Assembly: GCA_041158225.1 (NCBI GenBank)
Contig: JBEBBU010000035.1
Coordinates: forward strand, 1 to 28,695
DNA: 28,695 nucleotides
Direction of reading: 5' to 3'
Source: JBEBBU01 sp041158225
GTDB taxonomy: Bacteria; Pseudomonadota; Gammaproteobacteria; Methylococcales; Methylococcaceae
The translations under genes were made by a program, and so were the position numbers. The notes below the pieces were generated by a model. The model did no database searches. It was not told where the DNA came from and was given only the letters and a program-made list of their open reading frames with translations. Within the stretch, counting starts at the first letter, position 1, and each line of letters starts with the position of its first letter. This document shows, piece by piece, positions 24,818-28,695 of this stretch.

Positions 24818-25666
24818 TCAGTCAATCTCAAGGTTGTCGATAAGCCGGGTTTTGCCCAGCCAGGCGGCCGCAAGCACCACCAGACGCTGCGCAGACCCCT
24901 CCGGCTCGGCCAGATCGTCGGCCTGTCTCACCACCAGATAGTCAGGACGGAACCCGGCCAGCTCAAGGCGGCGCGCGCCCTCCTGTTCCAGTTCGCGCCA
25001 GCGTGCAGCATCCAAGCGCAGTTCGGAGGCCAGCCAGACCAGCGTAGCATACAGGACGGGGGCAAGGCTTCTCTCTTCAGAAGTGAGATAACCATTGCGG
25101 GAACTCAGGGCCAGCCCATCCTCCGCACGCACCGTAGGCACACCCAGGATGTCGACGGGCACATTCAGATCCGCCACCATGCGACGGATCACGGCCAGCT
25201 GCTGGAAATCCTTGCTGCCAAAAAGAGCCACATCCGGGCGCACCAGATTGAACAGCTTGAGCACGACGGTCGCCACGCCACGAAAATGTCCGGGACGGGA
25301 ACGGCCACAGAGCACATCGGAAAGACCAGGCACTTCGACAAAGGTATTGTCCGCGCAGCCATGCCCATACATGGTGATGTCATCTGGCACGAACAGGAGA
25401 TCGGCGCCATGCGCTTCCAGCAGTTGTGCATCGGCCTCTGCCGTACGCGGATAGGCCGCAAAATCTTCGGAGGGACCAAACTGTGCCGGATTGACGAATA
25501 CGCTGACGACAACACGCTCAGCTACCTTGCGCCCCTGACTGACCAGTTGCATGTGGCCGGCATGCAGATTACCCATGGTGGGGACAAAAGCAACCCTGTC
25601 ACCCGCCGCACGCCAGACCTTGAGTGTATCTTTAAGGGCAGCAATATCACTGACGGTCAGCAACAT
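24818..25666 (-). CDS. panC: Pantothenate synthetase (pantoate--beta-alanine ligase)
   Basis: Condenses pantoate with beta-alanine using ATP. The 282-residue protein (E. coli 283) has FVPTMGNLHAGHM with the ATP-binding HxGH, VNPAQFGPSEDF, CGRSRPGHFRGVATVV, the FGSKDFQQLAVIRRM region, and LSSRNGYL, which corresponds to the KMSKS-like loop. The frame is open up to 25771, but the upstream part is antisense or overlaps panB and has no family similarity. ATG 25666 (or 25672) fits the family start, with GGGA close before it. It overlaps the end of panB by about 20 bp, so translation is probably coupled. Confidence 0.95.
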   Translation of the reverse strand: MLLTVSDIAALKDTLKVWRAAGDRVAFVPTMGNLHAGHMQLVSQGRKVAERVVVSVFVNPAQFGPSEDFAAYPRTAEADAQLLEAHGADLLFVPDDITMYGHGCADNTFVEVPGLSDVLCGRSRPGHFRGVATVVLKLFNLVRPDVALFGSKDFQQLAVIRRMVADLNVPVDILGVPTVRAEDGLALSSRNGYLTSEERSLAPVLYATLVWLASELRLDAARWRELEQEGARRLELAGFRPDYLVVRQADDLAEPEGSAQRLVVLAAAWLGKTRLIDNLEID

Positions 25667-26483
25667 CGTCATCCCGGTTAAAAGAGTGCTCTGCCGCCGG
25701 GAAACGGCACTCACGTACCGCCTCGACATAATGGGCAATCGCTGTCCTGACACAGCCGCCACTATCGGCAAGGAAGTTCCTGCAGAAGCGGAAACGGGCG
25801 TCAGTCATACCCAGCATATCCTGCAGCACCAGCACCTGGCCATCACAGTCGGGACCTGCGCCAATGCCAACCACAGGAATACTCAGCGCCTGAGCGACAT
25901 CATGGGCCAGTTCACGTGGCACGCACTCCAGTACCAGCATCTGGGCCCCCGCCGCTTCCAGTTCCCAGGCCTGCGCCAGCAGACGGGCAGCAGATTCGCC
26001 ATCCCTGCCCTGCACGCGGTAGGCGCCCATCTGGTAGACCGATTGCGGCTGTAATCCCAGATGGCCACAAACCGGCACATGCTGATCGGCGAGCGCCTGC
26101 ACCACAGCAAGCCTGGAAGGTTCGCCACCTTCGAGCTTGACGGCATGGGCTCCGCCTTCCTGCATCAGGCGCGCAGCGGCAGCCAGCGCCTTTTCCGGCG
26201 TGCTATAGGCAAGGAAGGGCAGGTCCGCCAGAATAACGGCCTGGCGCACCACACGACTGACGCAGGTGGTGTGGTAAACCATGGCATCCAGTGTGGCATG
26301 CAGGGTGTCGGCATGCCCCTGCATCACGGTGGCCAGAGAATCACCTACCAGAATCATGTCAACTCCCGCTTCATCAAGCAGGCGCGCACTACAGGCGTCA
26401 TAGGCCGTTAACGACACGATTTTCTGCCCGTTCTCTTTTTTCTTGTGCAGGGCAACCAGGCTACGCAGCCGTTCAGACATCAT
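25647..26483 (-). CDS. panB: 3-methyl-2-oxobutanoate hydroxymethyltransferase
   Basis: Transfers a hydroxymethyl group from methylene-tetrahydrofolate to ketoisovalerate, the first step of pantothenate synthesis. The 278-residue TIM barrel has SLTAYDACSARL, the Mg-binding VGDSLATVMQGH (Asp48), LPFLAYSTPEKAL, KLEGGE, VCGHLGLQPQSV and IPVVGIGAGPDCDGQVLV. Length matches the family (about 264 in E. coli). ATG 26483 has GGAG seven bases upstream, inside the 3' end of folK, which it overlaps by 11 bp. The folate gene folK immediately upstream is apt, because PanB needs a folate one-carbon donor. Confidence 0.96.
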   Translation of the reverse strand: MMSERLRSLVALHKKKENGQKIVSLTAYDACSARLLDEAGVDMILVGDSLATVMQGHADTLHATLDAMVYHTTCVSRVVRQAVILADLPFLAYSTPEKALAAAARLMQEGGAHAVKLEGGEPSRLAVVQALADQHVPVCGHLGLQPQSVYQMGAYRVQGRDGESAARLLAQAWELEAAGAQMLVLECVPRELAHDVAQALSIPVVGIGAGPDCDGQVLVLQDMLGMTDARFRFCRNFLADSGGCVRTAIAHYVEAVRECRFPAAEHSFNRDDDVADRQ

Positions 26484-26973
26484 CTATACGCTCCAGTCCA
26501 TTGAGGGGACAGTCCTGAAGAAGACTGGCCAGTAATCCGATTCCAGGCACGCTAAAACCGGGCGGGGCTATTTCAGCGAGCGGGTACAGCACAAACTCTC
26601 TTTGTGGCAATCCATAATGTGGCACAGACAGACGCTCGGAATGGATGATCTGGTCGGCATAGAGCAGCAGATCCAGATCCAGCGTACGGGCACCCCAGCG
26701 CTCTTCCTTGCGCACCCGGCCATGCAGCAGTTCCATGCGCTGCAATGCATCCAGCAGGGCAAGCGGAGCAAGACGGGTGGTGACGGCAATGACGGCGTTG
26801 AGGTAATCCGGCTGATCCGAAGGCCCCATCGGGCGACTGCGATAAAGGCCTGATCTGGCGACCAGTTGCAGGTCTGGCATGCGATCCAGTTCAGCGCAAA
26901 CAGCCCTGAACACAGCGGCTACATCACCGAGATTGCCTCCCAGGCCGATGTAGGCCGTCACGGCATCATTCAT
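26473..26973 (-). CDS. folK: 2-amino-4-hydroxy-6-hydroxymethyldihydropteridine pyrophosphokinase
   Basis: Transfers pyrophosphate from ATP to hydroxymethyl-dihydropterin, the step just before FolP. The 166-residue protein (E. coli 159) shows AYIGLGGNLGDV at the start, SGLYRSRPMGPSDQPDYLNAV, the helix ELLHGRVRKEERWGARTLDLDLLLY with the Mg-binding DLD pair, PHYGLPQREFVLYPLAEIAP at the end. Its ATG overlaps the pcnB stop in an ATGA, as in E. coli and relatives where folK follows pcnB. Confidence 0.96.
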   Translation of the reverse strand: MNDAVTAYIGLGGNLGDVAAVFRAVCAELDRMPDLQLVARSGLYRSRPMGPSDQPDYLNAVIAVTTRLAPLALLDALQRMELLHGRVRKEERWGARTLDLDLLLYADQIIHSERLSVPHYGLPQREFVLYPLAEIAPPGFSVPGIGLLASLLQDCPLNGLERIDDV

Positions 26974-28418
26974 GAGTCAGCAGGCACCGGCCGGTCACCA
27001 CCATGACGTCCCCCACTGCGACGGCGGCGCTTGCGCGCTGCAGGTCGTGGACCAGCAGCTGCCGACTTGCCGGCAGGTTTACGCTCGTGCCGGGTCATGG
27101 CTTTCTGCTCGGCTTCACCTGCGACCTGGAACCGGGTCCACCAGTCGGCCAGCCCCTGATCCGCCTCGCCACTGGCGGCGCGCAGCAGCAGAAAATCGTA
27201 GGCGGCGCGGAAACGCGGATGGGTCAGCAGACGGAACGGACGCACGCCCTGCGTCTTTTCCAGACGTGGCTGCAGGAACCAGATCTCGCGCATGGGGATG
27301 CCAACCGCTTTGGGGAAAGCGGTATGCTGCACCTGTCTGGCAATCAGTTCAGAGGCCGCTTCCTGATAGGCAATCGCCTCATTCATGCCTTCGGCTGCCA
27401 GCACAGCGATGCGCATGCGCAGCGGCTCCCACAACAGGGCCGCAAACAGGAAATAGGGTGTGACCGGTTTGTCATCCGCAATACGCAGATCGGTGTTTTC
27501 CATGGCACGGGCCAGCAGCACCAGAGGGAAATTCCCCTGCTCGGTAGCCAGCGCCCTTTCGGTCATGGGGAACAGTTCAGCAAACAGGTGATACTGGCGC
27601 AGACGCTCAAAGGTCTGCAGCGCACACCCCGACATGAACAGCTTGATGACTTCATCGTAAAGGCGCGGCGAAGGAATATCCCGCAACAGCGGCGCCATGC
27701 GCGCCAGCGGTGCGGCGCAGTCCTGATGCAGACTGAACCCCAGTTTCACGGCAAAGCGGATGGCGCGCAGCATGCGCACTGGGTCCTCACGGTAGCGGGT
27801 TTCCGGATCACCGATCAGGCGGATCACCGCCGCCTTGTGATCGTCCATGCCACCGGTATAGTCAATGACGCTGGCACTATCCACATCGTAGTAAAGGGCA
27901 TTGACGGTGAAATCACGGCGGAAGGCATCTTCTTCGATGGTGCCATAGACATTGTCACGCAGCACCATGCCGCCTGCTGACAGGCGACCTGCCTGGGTCC
28001 CACCTGAGGGCGCCGTGTCCTCTTTGGCCAATCCCCTGAACGTCGCCACCTCGATCACTTCCTGACCGAAATGGACATGCGCCAGACGGAAACGCCGGCC
28101 TATCAGGCGGCAGTTGCGGAAAACGGCACGGATCTGCTCCGGATGGGCATTGGTGACGACGTCGAAATCCTTGGGTTCCCGCCCCAGTAGCAGATCCCTG
28201 ACACACCCACCCACCAGATAGGCTTCATAACCGGCACGCCTGAGCCGTGAAGTCACACGGATAGCATTTTCGCTGATCATGTCGCGGGTAATAGGATGCT
28301 GGGAGCGTCCGTAGACACGCCGTCCTGCAGGCTGCACTGGCGCAGCAGACGGTGAAGAGGCGGGCGTGGATGGACGGATGCCACCCAGTACCTTTTTAAC
28401 AAAGTGTAGAATTTGCAG
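26970..28418 (-). CDS. pcnB: Poly(A) polymerase I, probable non-canonical start
   Basis: Adds 3' poly(A) tails that mark RNAs for decay and controls plasmid-copy-number RNAs. It is a class II nucleotidyltransferase: YLVGGCVRDLLLG and PKDFDVVTNA (catalytic DxD) in the head, RRFRLAHV and IEVATFRG, then RRDFTVNALYYD and GDPETRYREDPVRMLRAIRFAVKLGF of the neck. The Arg/Pro-rich tail (RKRRRRSGG) is typical of PcnB rather than Cca. The first GTG (28337, 455 aa) and ATG (28280) lack a ribosome site. Upstream, the frame encodes IHLQILHFVKKVL, which aligns with the E. coli N-terminus (IFTRVANFCRKVL). AAGAAGGG at 28432-28425 is six bases before a CTG (28418); ATT codons lie at 28424 and 28412. CTG was chosen, giving 482 aa. 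E. coli pcnB is known to start at AUU. Confidence 0.93.
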   Translation of the reverse strand: MQILHFVKKVLGGIRPSTPASSPSAAPVQPAGRRVYGRSQHPITRDMISENAIRVTSRLRRAGYEAYLVGGCVRDLLLGREPKDFDVVTNAHPEQIRAVFRNCRLIGRRFRLAHVHFGQEVIEVATFRGLAKEDTAPSGGTQAGRLSAGGMVLRDNVYGTIEEDAFRRDFTVNALYYDVDSASVIDYTGGMDDHKAAVIRLIGDPETRYREDPVRMLRAIRFAVKLGFSLHQDCAAPLARMAPLLRDIPSPRLYDEVIKLFMSGCALQTFERLRQYHLFAELFPMTERALATEQGNFPLVLLARAMENTDLRIADDKPVTPYFLFAALLWEPLRMRIAVLAAEGMNEAIAYQEAASELIARQVQHTAFPKAVGIPMREIWFLQPRLEKTQGVRPFRLLTHPRFRAAYDFLLLRAASGEADQGLADWWTRFQVAGEAEQKAMTRHERKPAGKSAAAGPRPAARKRRRRSGGRHGGDRPVPADS

Positions 28419-28424
28419 ATGAAT

Positions 28425-28432
28425 CCCTTCTT
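28425..28432 (-). promoter_or_regulatory. pcnB: Ribosome binding site that decides the pcnB start
   Basis: AAGAAGGG on the minus strand is the only good Shine-Dalgarno-like sequence upstream of pcnB. It lies six bases before CTG 28418 and twelve before ATT 28412. No ATG, GTG or TTG in the pcnB frame lies within range of it. Confidence 0.55.
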
Positions 28433-28456
28433 GGGATGGGTAAATAATGGTAACGG

Positions 28457-28485
28457 ATGATACCGCAGGCCAAAGCAGGGCTCAA
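28457..28485 (-). promoter_or_regulatory. Predicted sigma-70 promoter of the pcnB-folK-panBCD operon
   Basis: On the minus strand TTGAGC (28485-28480, four of six) and TATCAT (28462-28457, five of six) are separated by 17 bp. Transcription would begin near 28450, giving a leader of about 32 bases up to CTG 28418 that carries the AAGAAGGG site. Confidence 0.55.
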
Positions 28486-28540
28486 TCCTTTCACCACACC
28501 AAGTTGCCTGTCAGGACTGCCCAAGACATGAACAATCAGT

Positions 28541-28546
28541 TACAAT
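28541..28546 (+). promoter_or_regulatory. Probable -10 box of the tRNA-Glu gene
   Basis: TACAAT lies ten bases before the mature tRNA 5' end. No strong -35 box sits 16-18 bp upstream (TGCCCA is the nearest, three of six). If used, the precursor leader would be only a few bases. Confidence 0.35.
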
Positions 28547-28555
28547 GCACCGCAT

Positions 28556-28631
28556 GTCCCCATCGTCTAGCGGTCCAGGACTCCGCCCTCTCACGGCGGC
28601 AACAGGGGTTCGAACCCCCTTGGGGACGCCA
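28556..28631 (+). tRNA. tRNA-Glu (anticodon CTC)
   Basis: A 76-base cloverleaf. The acceptor stem GTCCCCA (28556-28562) pairs perfectly with TGGGGAC (28621-28627), followed by G and an encoded CCA. The D region has TCGTCTAGCGGTCCAGGAC, the anticodon stem CCGCC/GGCGG encloses the loop CTCTCAC with anticodon CTC, and the T arm is AGGGG-TTCGAAC-CCCCT. The overall sequence is very close to the common bacterial tRNA-Glu(UUC). It would read GAG codons. Confidence 0.95.
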
Positions 28632-28695
28632 CATTCCAAGGCTTTCCGCCCATCGCGGATTGGCCGCCCATAGCCCGCTGGGCGTATTCTGGGTA
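28632..28695 (+). other. Region after the tRNA, no gene seen
   Basis: The last 64 bases hold no ORF. CGCCCA (28664-28669) and TGGGCG (28679-28684 approximately) could form a hairpin with an eight-base loop, but no T-run follows before the window ends, so a terminator is not supported. Confidence 0.3.

Noticed and set aside
28664..28684. Hairpin after tRNA-Glu as terminator
   Set aside because: The stem is short with an eight-base loop and no T-run follows within the window.
1..28695. Mobile elements, CRISPR arrays, attachment sites
   Set aside because: No transposase, integrase, regularly spaced repeats or tRNA-linked direct repeats were seen; composition and gene content look uniformly chromosomal.

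Overview
The window looks like chromosomal housekeeping DNA from a gammaproteobacterium or a close proteobacterial relative. It has moderately high GC, and the set map-glnD, rluE, yjbQ, lpxD, dsbD, pcnB-folK and panB-panC-panD is typical of that group. Genes are packed tightly on both strands and no intergenic gap exceeds about 150 bp. I see no insertion sequence, integrase, prophage or CRISPR array. I cannot name the species from sequence alone.

Left part (1-9.2 kb): the 3' end of map overlaps glnD, the nitrogen-status uridylyltransferase, which starts at TTG. Converging on glnD is a minus-strand pair: a very large GH94 protein that matches only the C-terminal half of cyclic beta-1,2-glucan synthase, and a YbaY-type lipoprotein. 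Divergent from these are a small Ser-rich lipoprotein and a large exported DUF4105-like protein that look translationally coupled.

Middle (9.0-13.3 kb): a SpoU/TrmH-type RNA methyltransferase is divergent from the 23S rRNA pseudouridine synthase gene rluE. After rluE come a small acidic protein of unknown function, a YjbQ-family protein, and a chemoreceptor whose sensor region carries a c-type heme motif. A lipoprotein cytochrome c directly abuts the chemoreceptor gene from the other strand.

Trp region (13.4-19.9 kb): rpe-gph-trpE-trpG-trpD-trpC-lpxD run on the plus strand with gaps of 31 bp or less. They feed chorismate to indole-glycerol phosphate, with pentose phosphate and phosphoglycolate housekeeping genes at the front and a lipid A acyltransferase gene one base behind trpC. 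No tryptophan-codon leader peptide is visible.

Right part (19.9-28.7 kb): a compact UvrD-like helicase and dsbD lie on the minus strand. Between them are a perfect palindrome inside the helicase promoter and an orphan plus-strand rho-independent terminator that suggests a small RNA. folP points toward a minus-strand cofactor operon, pcnB-folK-panB-panC-panD (RNA polyadenylation, folate, pantothenate). pcnB has no plausible ATG at its conserved N-terminus and probably starts at a non-canonical codon. The window ends with a tRNA-Glu(CUC) gene.

The most interesting signals are the pcnB start, the palindrome and putative sRNA next to the helicase, the stand-alone NdvB C-terminal half, and the coupled lipoprotein/DUF4105-like pair. 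No clearly new multi-gene system was recognised.
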